Shown piece after piece: positions 21,375 through 32,172 of a stretch of 64,000 nucleotides of DNA. Each line of letters starts with the position of its first letter. Within the stretch, counting starts at the first letter, position 1. Origin of the DNA: Parachitinimonas caeni. GTDB lineage: Bacteria > Pseudomonadota > Gammaproteobacteria > Burkholderiales > Chitinimonadaceae. Where the stretch lies: NCBI RefSeq assembly GCF_030129945.1, contig NZ_JARRAF010000005.1, forward strand, positions 186,001 through 250,000, in the 5' to 3' direction. The notes below the pieces were generated by a model that saw only the letters and a list, made by a program, of their open reading frames with translations, searched no databases and was not told where the DNA came from. Made by a program: the position numbers and the translations under genes.

Positions 21375-21872
21375 TTACTCGACGATCTCAGCCGACAGGA
21401 TCAGCACATCTTCAACTGGAACATCCTGGAACATGCCTTTGTTGCCGGTTTTCACCTTGCGAATGGCATCTACAACCTCGGAGCCGGCTGTTACTTTGCC
21501 AAACACGCAATAGCCAAAGCCTTGGGCTGTGGGGGCGGTGTAGTTCAGGAAGTCGTTATTGACGGCGTTGATGAAGAACTGGGCCGATGCAGAGTGAGGG
21601 TCTGGTGTGCGGGCCATCGCAATGGTGTAGGCATCATTACGCAAGCCGTTATTGGCTTCGTTCTGAACCGGATCGCGCGTAGGCTTCTGCTTCATACCGG
21701 GCGCGAAGCCGCCGCCTTGAACCATAAAGTTGCCAATAACACGGTGGAACAAGGTGCCACTGTAATGCCCGTCCTTTACATATTGCAGGAAGTTCTCGAC
21801 GGTTTTGGGGGCGCGCTCCGCGTCGAGTTCAAGGGTAATGTCGCCTAAGCTGGTGTGCAGAATGACACTCAT
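21375..21872 (-). CDS. ppiB: Cytoplasmic cyclophilin (peptidyl-prolyl isomerase B)
   Basis: 165 residues with no signal peptide. Cyclophilin core: [16 protein letters not shown] (catalytic Arg), [17 protein letters not shown], and [16 protein letters not shown]. Normal PpiB length. Lies 20 bases downstream of a paralogous exported cyclophilin on the same strand. Confidence 0.93.
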   Translation of the reverse strand: MSVILHTSLGDITLELDAERAPKTVENFLQYVKDGHYSGTLFHRVIGNFMVQGGGFAPGMKQKPTRDPVQNEANNGLRNDAYTIAMARTPDPHSASAQFFINAVNNDFLNYTAPTAQGFGYCVFGKVTAGSEVVDAIRKVKTGNKGMFQDVPVEDVLILSAEIVE

Positions 21873-21892
21873 AGTGTGCTCCAGGTGGAAAA

Positions 21893-22549
21893 TTATTGGG
21901 CTGCAGGTGCAGGTGCAGGTGCAGGTGCAGGTGCAGGTGCAGGTGCAGGTGCAGGTGCAGGTGCAGGTGCAGGGGTTTCTTGTGTGGCTGACGCCTTGAT
22001 GACCGTAGCCTTCTTGATCAGGATGGGCTTGGCCGGCACGTTGGCGTGAGGGCCACTATTGGTGGTTTCAACCTTCACGATCTGGTTGGCCACGTCCATG
22101 CCCTTGGTCACCTTGCCAAAAACGGCGTAACCCCAACCACGTGGGGATTCTTCACGGAAGTTCAGGAAGGCGTTGTCGGCGACGTTGATGAAAAACTGGG
22201 CCGAGGCCGAGTGTGGGTCCATGGTCCGGGCCATTGCAATCGTACCGATGGTGTTTTGCAGACCATTCTTGGCTTCGTTCTGAATGGGTGCCCGTGTGGT
22301 TTTTTCTTTCATCTCCGGGGTCATACCACCGCCCTGGATCATGAAGCCGGGGATCACGCGATGAAAAATGGTGCCATCGTAGTGGCCCGACTTAACGTAC
22401 TTCAGGAAGTTCTCGACCGACTTGGGTGCCTTCTCCGGATACAGTTCCAGTTCGATGTCACCCATGCTGGTGCTCAATTTGACCTGCGGGTTTTCAGCTG
22501 CCCAAGCGGTACCAAATGCCAGAGCACAAAGAAGTAGAAGTTTGCGCAT
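21893..22549 (-). CDS. ppiA: Periplasmic cyclophilin with Ala-Pro repeat tail
   Basis: 218 residues. Signal peptide [17 protein letters not shown], then a full cyclophilin domain ([47 protein letters not shown]). The C terminus ends in about eleven Ala-Pro units encoded by a pure hexanucleotide repeat. PpiA assists periplasmic folding. The AP tail is not part of the usual family and could act as a stiff spacer; length may vary between strains without loss of frame. Confidence 0.9.
   Translation of the reverse strand: MRKLLLLCALAFGTAWAAENPQVKLSTSMGDIELELYPEKAPKSVENFLKYVKSGHYDGTIFHRVIPGFMIQGGGMTPEMKEKTTRAPIQNEAKNGLQNTIGTIAMARTMDPHSASAQFFINVADNAFLNFREESPRGWGYAVFGKVTKGMDVANQIVKVETTNSGPHANVPAKPILIKKATVIKASATQETPAPAPAPAPAPAPAPAPAPAPAPAAQ
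21903..21973. repeat. Hexanucleotide microsatellite (GCAGGT)n in ppiA
   Basis: About 11.8 uninterrupted copies of GCAGGT inside the 3' end of ppiA, encoding alternating Ala and Pro on the minus strand. Being a multiple of three, slippage changes tail length, not frame. Confidence 0.95.
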
Positions 22550-22845
22550 GATTTATCAAATGTAGGCTGAGTTGCGACGCCGCATGATAGCACGCTGAGA
22601 ATTTGCGCCAGTGCGCTTGGCAGAGGGATCGTGGGTGTCGAGGGGGGAGAGGTCTGATGTGCCGCCTACGCGGAGCCAGAATGACACCAGCGCACCCATA
22701 GATGGCATCAGGCCGCCTTTGATGGCTTGGGCCTGTTCAGGGTGTGACTGTTGGATTGCCATACTGGATCCGCAGTCGCCCGCTGTGGCGAGGCGGGGGT
22801 AAAATGACGCCAGATAATTTATGGTGAAACGGAGTCGAGGCCCAG
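22550..22845. other. Divergent ppiA-coq7 intergenic region
   Basis: 296 bases between two divergent genes. A 68-codon minus-strand frame (22556-22762) lacks recognisable motifs and a ribosome site; I see no RNA gene. Presumably it holds both promoters. Confidence 0.4.
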
Positions 22846-23463
22846 ATGGACCGCTTTATTGTTGAATTCGACAAGGCTTTGCGAACGGTGTTTGCGCCTG
22901 CTCGTAGCGTTAGGCCGCACCCGGATGCGCAGCAGACCGAGGCCGATCTGACCGCTGCCGACAAGCAGCACGCAGCCGGGTTGATGCGTGTGAATCATTG
23001 TGGGGAGGTATGTGCGCAGGCGCTTTATCAAGGCCAGGCATTGACAGCGCGTGATCCGGCAACTCGCGCAGCGTTGCAGGAAGCGGCTCACGAGGAAACG
23101 GAGCATCTGGCCTGGACAGAGCAGCGGCTGCAGGAGCTTGGCAGCCATAAAAGCGTGTTGAACCCCCTATGGTATGTGGGTTCGCTGGCAATTGGCGTAT
23201 CGGCCGGGCTGGTGGGGGACAAGTGGAATCTAGGCTTCTTGGCAGAAACCGAGCGTCAGGTTGGGGCGCATCTGCAGAGCCATCTCAGCCAATTGCCTGA
23301 TCAGGACGCCAAAAGCCGGGCGATTGTCGAGCAGATGCGAATTGATGAAGCCAGCCACGCGGAGACGGCAACGCAGCTGGGCGGTGTTGAGCTACCCAAG
23401 CCCCTTAAGGATTTGATGCAGTTGAGCTCTAAAGTGATGACCACTTTGAGTTACCGAATCTGA
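22846..23463 (+). CDS. coq7: Demethoxyubiquinone hydroxylase Coq7
   Basis: 205 residues. Di-iron carboxylate pattern: [17 protein letters not shown] (E), [16 protein letters not shown] (ExxH), and [12 protein letters not shown] (ExxH type). This is the Coq7/UbiF-replacing hydroxylase of ubiquinone synthesis found in many betaproteobacteria, loosely membrane-bound. Monocistronic. Confidence 0.93.
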   Translation: MDRFIVEFDKALRTVFAPARSVRPHPDAQQTEADLTAADKQHAAGLMRVNHCGEVCAQALYQGQALTARDPATRAALQEAAHEETEHLAWTEQRLQELGSHKSVLNPLWYVGSLAIGVSAGLVGDKWNLGFLAETERQVGAHLQSHLSQLPDQDAKSRAIVEQMRIDEASHAETATQLGGVELPKPLKDLMQLSSKVMTTLSYRI

Positions 23464-23491
23464 ACGATCAGACCTGGCTTGGCGCGGGTGG

Positions 23492-23521
23492 CGTTTTGTT
23501 CCGAACTTTAGGAGCAAAACG
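23492..23521. terminator. Possible bidirectional terminator between coq7 and the histidine kinase gene
   Basis: Inverted repeat CGTTTTGTTCC / GGAGCAAAACG (one mismatch) around an 8-base loop, between convergent genes. No long T-run outside the stem, so assignment is tentative. Confidence 0.45.
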
Positions 23522-23580
23522 TCAAAGTGCCTGGATGCCAGGTTATGGAGTGGTGAGGCCCTGCCATCACGGAGAGAGTC

Positions 23581-24921
23581 TCAGTGATGTTGTACGGTGA
23601 TGCTGACCAAGGCGCCACCCAGCCTTGATCTGGCAATTTGCAAGTTACCATCGTAAGCCTGTGCGATATCGGCAACGACATCAAGGCCGATCCCCTGGCC
23701 TGGTGTTGATTCGTCTGCTCGGCCATGTCGTTTGAGCACATGTGCAGGGTTGGCAATGCCGGGGCCATCGTCTTCCACGCCAAGGGTGATTCGGCCGGCT
23801 TCGATCTGCGCAAAGAGCTGCACCGTATGCCGCGCCCACTTGCAACCGTTATCTGCCAGATTTCCCCACGCTTCAAACACGTCGCCCGAATCGAGCCGGG
23901 CTGTCAAATCTGCCGGTACCTGCACCGAAATGGTGAGGGATTTGTCCCGATAAACCTTCTGCAGCGAGGCGGCAATCCGGTCGGCAATTGGCTGCAACGC
24001 AATCGGCTCGGCCAGCCGGGAAGCGCCTGCCGTGGCGGCACGTTGCAATTGATGTTGAACGATATGATCCATGCGGACGACTTGCTCGGAAACCGTGGCC
24101 TGGAGATGGCCAGGGTCAGACAAAGCCGCTCGCAGCACCGCCAACGGGGTCTTCAGACTATGGGCAAGGTCGGCCAGGCCATTGCGGTAGCGCTCGCGTT
24201 GGGCCTGCTCGCGTGCCAGAAGATGGTTGAGGTTGTCGGTCAGCAGTCGAATTTCAGCGGGGTAATCGTTGTCCAGCCGTGATCGGTTGCCGGTTTCAAC
24301 TTCTTTGAGCTCCTGCGCGACGCGCCGCATTGGCGCCAATCCCCAACGCAACAGCAAGATCTGGGCAAGTAGCAGCAAGCCCGCCAGCCCACCCAACCAG
24401 CCCCATAGACTCCTGCGATAGACGCCGATCTGCTTCAGGTAATCCGCTTTGTCTTCGCTGACACTGAAGGTGAGCAGGGCGTTTTGATTACCGGTTGCCC
24501 ATTTCACACCAAAGCCAAGTACGAAGTAAGGTTTGCCAGTCTTGTCTGCGATTTCAGTGAATTCCTGATGACCGGCTTCCAGACCGCGCAAGAATGGTAC
24601 GTTCAAACCGAGAGTGGAGTTGGACTGCCATTCGACTTTCGCTGCGAGGTGCGAAACATTGGCATACAGGCCGGATGATGGGAGCGACAGGCGTGGTTCG
24701 GCCAGCTGGGGAGGCATCAGAATGCCGCCATCTGGCGAGACATCGGCCGCGGCCATCAGCAGGTAAGCCTGGCCCAGTAACCGTTCGTGTCGTGCCGCCT
24801 GGGCGCTCTCCTGGAATGCGCGATCAAGTGCTGCACCGGTTGCTACCAGGAAAGCCAACAGAATCAGCGTTGCTGCAACAATGATGCGGCCATTGATGGA
24901 GGACGGCAGCACGCGACTCAC
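23581..24921 (-). CDS. Sensor histidine kinase, PhoQ-like architecture
   Basis: 446 residues. Two membrane helices (residues 12-32 and 172-193) enclose a periplasmic sensor of about 140 residues; a HAMP segment follows. H-box ADLAHSLKTPLAVLRAAL has the phospho-accepting His254; N-box (GNLADNGCKWA) and G-boxes (VEDDGPGI, GQGIGLDVV) are intact. The PhoQ-like architecture and PepSY neighbour suggest an envelope or cation signal, but the ligand is unknown. Overlaps the regulator gene by 4 bases. Confidence 0.9.
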   Translation of the reverse strand: MSRVLPSSINGRIIVAATLILLAFLVATGAALDRAFQESAQAARHERLLGQAYLLMAAADVSPDGGILMPPQLAEPRLSLPSSGLYANVSHLAAKVEWQSNSTLGLNVPFLRGLEAGHQEFTEIADKTGKPYFVLGFGVKWATGNQNALLTFSVSEDKADYLKQIGVYRRSLWGWLGGLAGLLLLAQILLLRWGLAPMRRVAQELKEVETGNRSRLDNDYPAEIRLLTDNLNHLLAREQAQRERYRNGLADLAHSLKTPLAVLRAALSDPGHLQATVSEQVVRMDHIVQHQLQRAATAGASRLAEPIALQPIADRIAASLQKVYRDKSLTISVQVPADLTARLDSGDVFEAWGNLADNGCKWARHTVQLFAQIEAGRITLGVEDDGPGIANPAHVLKRHGRADESTPGQGIGLDVVADIAQAYDGNLQIARSRLGGALVSITVQHH

Positions 24922-25589
24922 GTCAAGGTGAAGCGGTAGCCACGTCCGCGCAGGGTTTCGATCGGCAGCAAGGTTCCGTCCGGATCAAGCTTTTTCCGCA
25001 GGCGGCCGATCAAGACTTCGAGCACATTACTGTCTCGATCTTCGTTGTGAGGGTAGAGGTAATCGGATAGCTCGATCTTCGATACCACTTTGTCGCGATG
25101 CTGAACCAGATATTCGAGCAGGCGGTATTCAAAGGTGGTCAGGTCTACTTCGGCACCTTCGCGCCATACTTTCTGCGCTGACCAGTCCAGTGCGATGGGG
25201 CCAAAGGTGAGCCGATTGCCGGTTGCGCCGGCTGCGCGTCGCAACAATGCCTTCAGACGAGCCAATAACTCAGGGAACTCGAAGGGCTTGACCAGATAGT
25301 CATCGGCGCCTGCCTCTAGCCCTTCAACTTTTTCTTGCCAACGCCCCCGTGCAGTCAGGATCAGGATGGGCAGGCTGACGCCTTCTTCGCGTAAGGTCTT
25401 GATCAACTCAATCCCAGGCAATTTGGGCAGGCCGAGATCGACTACGGCGGCATCGAACGGGTATTCGCGTGCCAGAAACAAGCCGTTTTCGCCATCTGCT
25501 GCTTCGTCCACTCTATAGCCTTCGGCCTCTAGCTGTTGCCGCAAGGAGAGGCGAAGTGCAACTTCGTCTTCAACGATCAACAAACGCAT
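24918..25589 (-). CDS. OmpR/PhoP-family response regulator
   Basis: 223 residues. Receiver domain with phospho-acceptor D51 (AAVVDLGLPKLPG), acidic pocket VEDE and the switch Lys in YLVKPFEFPE. C-terminal winged helix of OmpR type (VDLTTFEYRLLEYLVQH, VLEVLIGRLRKKLD, IETLRGRGYRF). Partner of the adjoining kinase; shares its operon with the PepSY protein upstream (one-base overlap). Confidence 0.93.
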   Translation of the reverse strand: MRLLIVEDEVALRLSLRQQLEAEGYRVDEAADGENGLFLAREYPFDAAVVDLGLPKLPGIELIKTLREEGVSLPILILTARGRWQEKVEGLEAGADDYLVKPFEFPELLARLKALLRRAAGATGNRLTFGPIALDWSAQKVWREGAEVDLTTFEYRLLEYLVQHRDKVVSKIELSDYLYPHNEDRDSNVLEVLIGRLRKKLDPDGTLLPIETLRGRGYRFTLT

Positions 25590-25834
25590 TATTCGGCTGC
25601 TCCGGTTTCAGCATTGATCGAGATGACGCGCACCTCTCCACTGGGGGTAAGCACCTTGACCCGATAGACCTCCCGTCCGCCTGCCCTGGCTTTGTCTACC
25701 GACAAGACGCGCCCACCGGCCATGCGCTGGGCGGTAGCGGCAGCCTCGTCCCGGCTGATTTGGGCCAGTGCGGGTGCGGTCGCCAAAATGAGCGTCAGAG
25801 CGATGAGTGGGGCGTAAAAGCGTTGCATGAGCAT
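25589..25834 (-). CDS. Small exported PepSY-domain protein
   Basis: 81 residues with a signal peptide ending APALAQ and a single PepSY module (ISRDEAAATAQRMAGG..VLSVDKAR). The ATG at 25834 (MLMQRF) is spaced properly from AGGAACAG; the ATG at 25828 is possible. PepSY proteins next to two-component systems are thought to modulate periplasmic peptidases or the sensor itself. First gene of the three-gene operon. Confidence 0.85.
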   Translation of the reverse strand: MLMQRFYAPLIALTLILATAPALAQISRDEAAATAQRMAGGRVLSVDKARAGGREVYRVKVLTPSGEVRVISINAETGAAE

Positions 25835-25905
25835 CTGTTCCTGTGGGGTACGTTGAGCGAATCCAGCTGGTTGGCGGTACTTTTACCGCCAAAGCCGGAT
25901 TCATA

Positions 25906-26427
25906 TCATTGCTGGGGCTCAACCGAAACCCTTACGCGCAATTCGCGGCCGGGGTCGTTCGGCATAATCGTTGTGTAACGACGGCCGGCGTATTCGTATT
26001 CAACGCGATAACCGGTGATACGGCTCTGCCAGTTGTCAACCTGACGGCAACGACGCACTTCACGTGAGCGAGGCTCTTCGTACACCGTGGTGCTGCCATC
26101 ACGGTTTTCAACGCGGTCGCCGATCAGGGCGCCTGCAACGGCTCCGGCTGCCGTGGCCGCTTCACGGCCATGACCTTGTCCGACTTGGTTGCCGATCAGA
26201 GCGCCAGCGATACCACCGATGATTGCGCCACCGACATTGCGCCCGGATTCAACGCGACGGGGCTCGACTTGTACTTGCTCAATCGAGCACTCCTGGCGAG
26301 GCTGATTGACTCGCTCGTATTCAGGGGTCGCACTGCGGACACGAGCGTAGTCGGAGAAGTCGGAGGCGCTGGCCTGTCCGACTGCGACCAGTGCGGCGGT
26401 AGCGAGAAGAATGCGGGCGGTTTTCAT
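25906..26427 (-). CDS. Glycine-zipper (2TM) outer-envelope protein
   Basis: 173 residues from the ATG at 26427, which has AGGAG upstream and begins the signal peptide MKTARILLATAALVAVGQASA. Residues 60-105 form a glycine-zipper pair (GGAIIGGIAGALIGNQVGQG, AATAAGAVAGALIGDRV) like SlyB/Rickettsia 17 kDa antigen proteins, followed by a Tyr/Arg-rich C-terminal domain. No lipobox Cys. Probably an envelope-integrity protein. Confidence 0.8.
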   Translation of the reverse strand: MKTARILLATAALVAVGQASASDFSDYARVRSATPEYERVNQPRQECSIEQVQVEPRRVESGRNVGGAIIGGIAGALIGNQVGQGHGREAATAAGAVAGALIGDRVENRDGSTTVYEEPRSREVRRCRQVDNWQSRITGYRVEYEYAGRRYTTIMPNDPGRELRVRVSVEPQQ

Positions 26428-26594
26428 ATTTGGAACTCCTAATTGCTGGGTTGATAGGTGCATCGTAGGCGCTTGGTGCTTAACCGGAACTGAACGGTTC
26501 CCCCAATGGCTTTAGGTAAAATTGACGGCCTTTGTGTTGCGGGGCCGGCTTCTGGGCTTGGCGCCATTGATGAGTAAAGCCATTTCGCGAACGG

Positions 26595-27491
26595 CTATGA
26601 ATAGCTACGCAAAAGCCAAGCAAAGCCATAACAGCCTGCTGCGACTAAGAGTGTGACGATCAGTCGCTGAACAAGTTTCATCTGATTGCCTGCTGTCGTG
26701 GCGTAGCAGAGCAACAGGTTGATGAGGAGTGCAGCAGGCAGCTGCAGCTTGCCTTGGCTGATCAGGAAAGGTAGCCCGATAACGATGCAACAGACCATCC
26801 CCAACACTGCGGCTAGCCAGCCACGAGCAGCCGTTGCAACGGGTGGTACGGGCCTCAGTTGCAGGCAGTTTGCGAGTGGCTCGGTCAGTGCCGTATCGGG
26901 ATGGGTTCTCAGTGCTGTGGCCAGTGATTGCGCTTCACTCAGGGAATAGCCATGCGAGGCCAGTAATCCCGTCAGGCCAAGCGTCATTTCCAGATCTGGC
27001 AGGTCTTCGCGTACTGGCTGGTTGGCTTGTTGGTCTGGCGTCAGGGCGGCTTTCAGCTGCCAATGTGTACGCCATCCCAGCGTGATCGCTGTGAATAGCG
27101 CAATGAGCCATACCGCCAGTTGCTGAGTCGCTAACAGGCTGTTCATCCCTGTCAGCAAGGCAAGTATCGCCAGGCAAGGCAGGCGGGCGGCGTCAATAGC
27201 GTGCAGACTGGTTTGCAGGGTATCTGGCAGATGCCGAGGGGGGCGATACACCGACAAGCCAGGGATACCCAGTATGGTCAGGACCGGCAGGCTGTTCCGG
27301 ATGCCCAGCATCGGCAGCATTCGCGTCAGAAGGCTTACCAAGCGAGACGGCGACGACCGGCCAGCGTTGGAGTCTGCAGGAAACTGTGCAGCGGCAATTT
27401 CGAGGAACCACCACTGACGGGTGGTGCCGGATTCGAGATCGGCCAGTAAAACAAGTAAGTGCCGGATGTCTTTAGGCTGCAGTGTTACCAA
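26595..27491 (-). CDS. Multi-pass membrane protein of unknown function
   Basis: 298 residues from a TTG at 27491 (AAGGAAG upstream). Hydrophobic segments near residues 105-120, 125-140, 225-245, 252-268 and 275-295, separated by a cytoplasmic-looking loop (residues 145-215). I do not recognise a family. Composition matches the neighbourhood. Start is uncertain because the first ATG would remove about 57 residues. Confidence 0.55.
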   Translation of the reverse strand: MVTLQPKDIRHLLVLLADLESGTTRQWWFLEIAAAQFPADSNAGRSSPSRLVSLLTRMLPMLGIRNSLPVLTILGIPGLSVYRPPRHLPDTLQTSLHAIDAARLPCLAILALLTGMNSLLATQQLAVWLIALFTAITLGWRTHWQLKAALTPDQQANQPVREDLPDLEMTLGLTGLLASHGYSLSEAQSLATALRTHPDTALTEPLANCLQLRPVPPVATAARGWLAAVLGMVCCIVIGLPFLISQGKLQLPAALLINLLLCYATTAGNQMKLVQRLIVTLLVAAGCYGFAWLLRSYS

Positions 27492-27521
27492 GCCATGCTT
27501 CCTTGGAATGGCGTAGTGGCT

Positions 27522-28253
27522 TCAGGCCGCATCTGCGAGACGTCGCCAGCCTTGCTCGGTCAGTACCTCAATGGGGCGGTACTGTGTTTTATATGACATC
27601 TTGCGACAGGCCTCGATCCAGTAACCCAGATATAGATGCGAGAGGCCAAGTGCCTTGGCATGGTTGATTTGCCATAGCACGTTATAAACGCCATAACTTG
27701 CTTGCGGGTAGTCGGGGTCGAAGAAGGTGTAAACCGATGAAAGGCCGTCAGTCAGCCGATCAATCAGGCTGACCATACGCAGCTGGCCATTGTCGTGGAA
27801 TACGGCGAGAAAGCTGTCTACGTTGCTCTTCAGAATGAAGTTCTCATATTGCTCCCGGCTGTCCTCATCCATGCCGCCGCCAGCATGGCGTGATTCCTGA
27901 TACCGCCGGTACATCTCGTAATGTGCTTCGTCGAAGCGCAGGGGCTCCAGGGTGACCGAAAGCCCTTCCTGTCGTCGCCAGATCCGCCGTTGTGTGCGGG
28001 ATGGCGTGAAGTCGCGCACCGGCAGGCGTACGGGCACGCAGGCTCTGCAATTGTCGCAATAGGGACGATAGGTGAAGAGCCCGCTACGTCGGAAGCCATT
28101 GCGCACTAGCTGGCTGTAAACGAAGCCGTCGATCAACTCGCTGGGAATGGCAACCTGCGAGCGGGCCTGGTGGTCGTCCAGATAAGAACAGGGGTAAGGT
28201 GCTGTGGCATAAAACTGGATGCGCACCGTTTTGTGGTCATAGGGGTGGCTCAT
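27522..28253 (-). CDS. bpt: Aspartate/glutamate leucyltransferase
   Basis: 243 residues. Conserved [36 protein letters not shown] (Cys-rich ATE N-domain), and YVFF-type [25 protein letters not shown] with [13 protein letters not shown]. Bpt adds Leu to N-terminal Asp/Glu, feeding the bacterial N-degron (ClpS/ClpAP) route. ATGA overlap with aat, so both N-degron transferases are made together. Confidence 0.93.
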   Translation of the reverse strand: MSHPYDHKTVRIQFYATAPYPCSYLDDHQARSQVAIPSELIDGFVYSQLVRNGFRRSGLFTYRPYCDNCRACVPVRLPVRDFTPSRTQRRIWRRQEGLSVTLEPLRFDEAHYEMYRRYQESRHAGGGMDEDSREQYENFILKSNVDSFLAVFHDNGQLRMVSLIDRLTDGLSSVYTFFDPDYPQASYGVYNVLWQINHAKALGLSHLYLGYWIEACRKMSYKTQYRPIEVLTEQGWRRLADAA

Positions 28254-28972
28254 GGCTTAGGCTCCGCTAGGCTTGCGCCAACCGTCACGTCGTATTGCCA
28301 GCGCTGGGGAGGCTCGCCCTCGGCGATCAGTCGGGTCAGATTCTGCAAAAACAGATCGCGATCAATCTGTCGGCCGCCCAGCGAGGCCAGATGCTCCGTC
28401 TTCATCTGACAGTCAATCAGCCCGAAATTTCTGCTCTCAAGCCAACGTACCAAATGCACGAATGCCAGTTTGGAGGCATCGCTTTGATGGGCGAACATAG
28501 ATTCACCATAGAACATGCGACCGATGGCGATACCGTAGAGGCCCCCTACCAGCTTGCCTTCGATCCAGCATTCGGCGGAATGGGCGTATCCGAGTGCGTG
28601 CAGGGCGCAGTAACCGTCAATGATGGCGGGGCCGATCCAGGTGCCATCCTGACCGCGTCGAGGAGTGGCTGAGCAGGCCTGCATCACCTCGCGGAACGCG
28701 GTATCGAAGCGGATGGTATAGGCTTTGTTGCGCAGGGTCTTGGCCAACGAGCGCGAGACTTTCAGCTCGTTCGGATACAGGACCATTCTAGGGTTCGGGC
28801 TCCACCACAGGATCGGGTCACCCTCATTGAACCATGGAAAAATACCGTGCTTGTATGCCGCCAGTATCCATTCAGGGCTGAGAGCCCCACCGGCGGCCAG
28901 CAAGCCGTTTGGCTCAATCAACGCTTGCGACAGGGGGGGGAAGGCCGGACGCCGGCCAAGCCACGGGATCAT
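28250..28972 (-). CDS. aat: Leucyl/phenylalanyl-tRNA-protein transferase
   Basis: 240 residues from the ATG at 28972; upstream extension to 29116 would run into fur. Signature [36 protein letters not shown], and [30 protein letters not shown]. Adds Leu/Phe to N-terminal Arg/Lys. Starts 8 bases after the end of fur. Confidence 0.94.
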   Translation of the reverse strand: MIPWLGRRPAFPPLSQALIEPNGLLAAGGALSPEWILAAYKHGIFPWFNEGDPILWWSPNPRMVLYPNELKVSRSLAKTLRNKAYTIRFDTAFREVMQACSATPRRGQDGTWIGPAIIDGYCALHALGYAHSAECWIEGKLVGGLYGIAIGRMFYGESMFAHQSDASKLAFVHLVRWLESRNFGLIDCQMKTEHLASLGGRQIDRDLFLQNLTRLIAEGEPPQRWQYDVTVGASLAEPKP

Positions 28973-28979
28973 TGCAGAC

Positions 28980-29438
28980 TCAGGAGTGGGAGGTCGCGGA
29001 TTTGCCTTTGATGTCTGTCTTGAGTTGGCACTCGCCACAGACGCCGTACAGATACATCTCGTGCTCTTCGATCTTGAAATTGTGGGCGGCAGCAATGGCT
29101 TCCTGTCGCGCTTCAATTTCGGGATCGCAGAATTCCTCGACCTTGCCGCAACGGACGCAAACCAGATGGTCGTGATGACTACCCTTGTTCAGTTCATATA
29201 CCGCCTTGCCGCTTTCGAAGTGGTGACGCACCAACAGATTGGCTTGTTCAAACTGCGTCAGAACCCGGTAAACCGTTGCGAGTCCAATGTCTTCCTGTTC
29301 GGCCAGAAGTAAACGATAGACATCTTCGGCTGTCAGATGACGCTCGTTACTGTTTTCAAACAGATTGAGGATTTTGAGGCGGGGTCCGGTTGCCTTGAGT
29401 CCGATATCTTTTAGGTCGCTGGCTTTGCTCATGGGCAT
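28980..29438 (-). CDS. fur: Ferric uptake regulator
   Basis: 152 residues (or 150 from the second ATG at 29432). Winged helix [43 protein letters not shown]; metal sites in [16 protein letters not shown] and a second Cys pair in GVCGECQ. Iron-responsive repressor. Divergent from bamE, the arrangement usual in proteobacteria, and followed by aat-bpt on the same strand. Confidence 0.95.
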   Translation of the reverse strand: MPMSKASDLKDIGLKATGPRLKILNLFENSNERHLTAEDVYRLLLAEQEDIGLATVYRVLTQFEQANLLVRHHFESGKAVYELNKGSHHDHLVCVRCGKVEEFCDPEIEARQEAIAAAHNFKIEEHEMYLYGVCGECQLKTDIKGKSATSHS

Positions 29439-29548
29439 TGTGGTGTGGAAAGTATGTTGTGGGTATGATAAAGCGTTTCGTTACCCGCCGCACGGCACAC
29501 CTTGCCTGAAGGCCGGTATCACAAATCAACCCCCCCATTCCTGTTCCA

Positions 29549-30738
<1,190 letters not shown>

Positions 30739-30769
30739 TCCGGCGCGATATATCGCATGCAGCAAGACA

Positions 30770-30796
30770 GGGGCGCTTTGGCGCCCTCTTTTTTTG
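30770..30796 (+). terminator. Rho-independent terminator of bamE-dapB
   Basis: Stem GGGCGC / GCGCCC (30771-30776, 30781-30786), TTTG loop, then nine T within ten bases. Confidence 0.88.
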
Positions 30797-30876
30797 TCCA
30801 CTCCAGTGCTGATGGCGGGTGGCTTTGAACCAACCGCACCAACTTTGTCGTGTCCATCCAAACAAGGGGAACCAGA

Positions 30877-31371
30877 ATGAGCTTTTTAACCACAGACCTA
30901 TGCGATGCCAATGCCGAGCTGGTGAGGGTTGCACAGCCGATGTTCGCTATCTATGGTGGACGTAAGCGCTTTTGTGGCGAGATTGCAACGATCAAGGTGC
31001 ATGAAGACAACGTACTGGTAAGGGACGCCCTGTCGCAACCTGGAAAAGGCAAGGTGCTGGTGGTGGATGGAGGGGGCAGTCTCCGTTGTGCCTTGATGGG
31101 GGACTTGATCGCCGCGCTGGCGGTGCAAAACGGCTGGGAAGGTGTGGTGATTTACGGTTGCATTCGTGATTCGGTGGCCATTGGCGCACTCGATATTGGT
31201 GTGCGTGCCTTGAACACCCATCCTCTAAAAAGCCGAAAGAAAGGCGCTGGTGACACGAATCTGGTGGTGACATTTGCAGGGGTGGATTTCGTGCCGGGCG
31301 AGTTCCTGTACGCAGATGAGGATGGCATTATCGTTTCCCGGCAAGCGCTCAAGCTGACCGCAGCCAACTGA
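30877..31371 (+). CDS. rraA: RraA-family protein
   Basis: 164 residues from the ATG at 30877 (AAGGGGAACC upstream). Motifs FCGEIATIKVHEDN, VLVVDGGGSLRCALMGDLIAALA and GVVIYGCIRDSVAIGALDIGVRAL are those of RraA, which either inhibits RNase E or, in related sequences, acts as 4-hydroxy-4-methyl-2-oxoglutarate aldolase. The G..R...D site is intact, so catalysis is possible. Confidence 0.9.
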   Translation: MSFLTTDLCDANAELVRVAQPMFAIYGGRKRFCGEIATIKVHEDNVLVRDALSQPGKGKVLVVDGGGSLRCALMGDLIAALAVQNGWEGVVIYGCIRDSVAIGALDIGVRALNTHPLKSRKKGAGDTNLVVTFAGVDFVPGEFLYADEDGIIVSRQALKLTAAN

Positions 31372-31683
31372 GTGGCGAAGGCATCGGAGTGCAGTGGTCG
31401 CACGTGGCCGCTGCATTCACGGTTTCAGGATGATTTTTGCAAGCAACTGGTAAGAATTCATGACGATGTTTTACAAGTCTGCCGACCTGGCCGGATGGAT
31501 AGGTCGTCATTTGCTGACTGGAAAAACGCTATGTTGCTGATCTGATGAACTTTGTCTGTTTTTTGTTGCAGTGCGACTTGCGTGTCTCGATTATGCACCT
31601 TTACCTTTAAGTAATGTTAAGAATGAATTGAACTGAAACAATTCCATGTGCATAATTTGCAGTTTTTTCGGGAAGGAGGGCTC
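31372..31683. other. Intergenic region between rraA and the 124-aa gene
   Basis: 312 bases. No terminator with a T-run, no RNA gene and no convincing short gene; a 26-codon frame at 31460 has no ribosome site. Presumably holds the promoter of the next gene. Confidence 0.35.
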
Positions 31684-32058
31684 ATGAACTTAAGTGAATT
31701 TGGCAAGATAGAACTCCGCTTGCACGATCGCATGCGCTCGCTGTTTGGTGTGCGCGTCAAACGCAGACGTCCACCTGCAGGGCCTCGCCCGATGCCTGGT
31801 GCAACCATTGCACGAGGTGAAGTGGCGATGAAAATTCTGAATCCGATGCCGGAGGATGTATGGCAATGGTTGAGCATGATTGGCTGGCGCCAACTCAATC
31901 TCAACAAGGAACGGCGTCGGTATCGGGTATTGCCCAGCAAGTCCTTCAGCAAATTGCTGGAGGTGAAAACCAACGATGAGCGGGAAAAAATCGTTGCGCA
32001 GATGCTGAAGGATGCCCAGAAACTGGAGTTGGAAAAATTGGGGCACGGCGGGCATTAA
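31684..32058 (+). CDS. Hypothetical basic protein
   Basis: 124 residues from the ATG at 31684 with a strong GGAAGGAGGG site. Basic and Pro/Arg-rich N-terminal half (VKRRRPPAGPRPMPG), then an alpha-helical half with Trp residues (EDVWQWLSMIGWRQLN, KLLEVKTNDEREKIVAQMLKDAQK). No signal peptide or known domain. Followed by a good terminator, so a real single-gene unit. Confidence 0.65.
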   Translation: MNLSEFGKIELRLHDRMRSLFGVRVKRRRPPAGPRPMPGATIARGEVAMKILNPMPEDVWQWLSMIGWRQLNLNKERRRYRVLPSKSFSKLLEVKTNDEREKIVAQMLKDAQKLELEKLGHGGH

Positions 32059-32089
32059 GAAGCTGCAGCCATCAAGTTTTTCCGAGATT

Positions 32090-32130
32090 GCCGGCCGATT
32101 TGCCCAGGGTGAATCGGCCGGCTTTGTTTT
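32090..32130 (+). terminator. Rho-independent terminator after the 124-aa gene
   Basis: Perfect 11 bp stem GCCGGCCGATT / AATCGGCCGGC, 11-base loop, then TTTGTTTT. Confidence 0.8.
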
Positions 32131-32172
32131 CAGGAGCGCATTGGCGCGAGCCCTTGTTGCTGCCCTGTCATT

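Noticed and set aside
21903-21973. Considered as a CRISPR-like or VNTR array
   Set aside because: Units are 6 bases with no spacers; it is a coding microsatellite.
22600-22720. Possible tRNA or small RNA in the ppiA-coq7 gap
   Set aside because: No acceptor/anticodon arm pattern on either strand and no terminator.
22556-22762. 68-codon minus-strand frame between ppiA and coq7
   Set aside because: No ribosome site or motif; better explained as promoter DNA.
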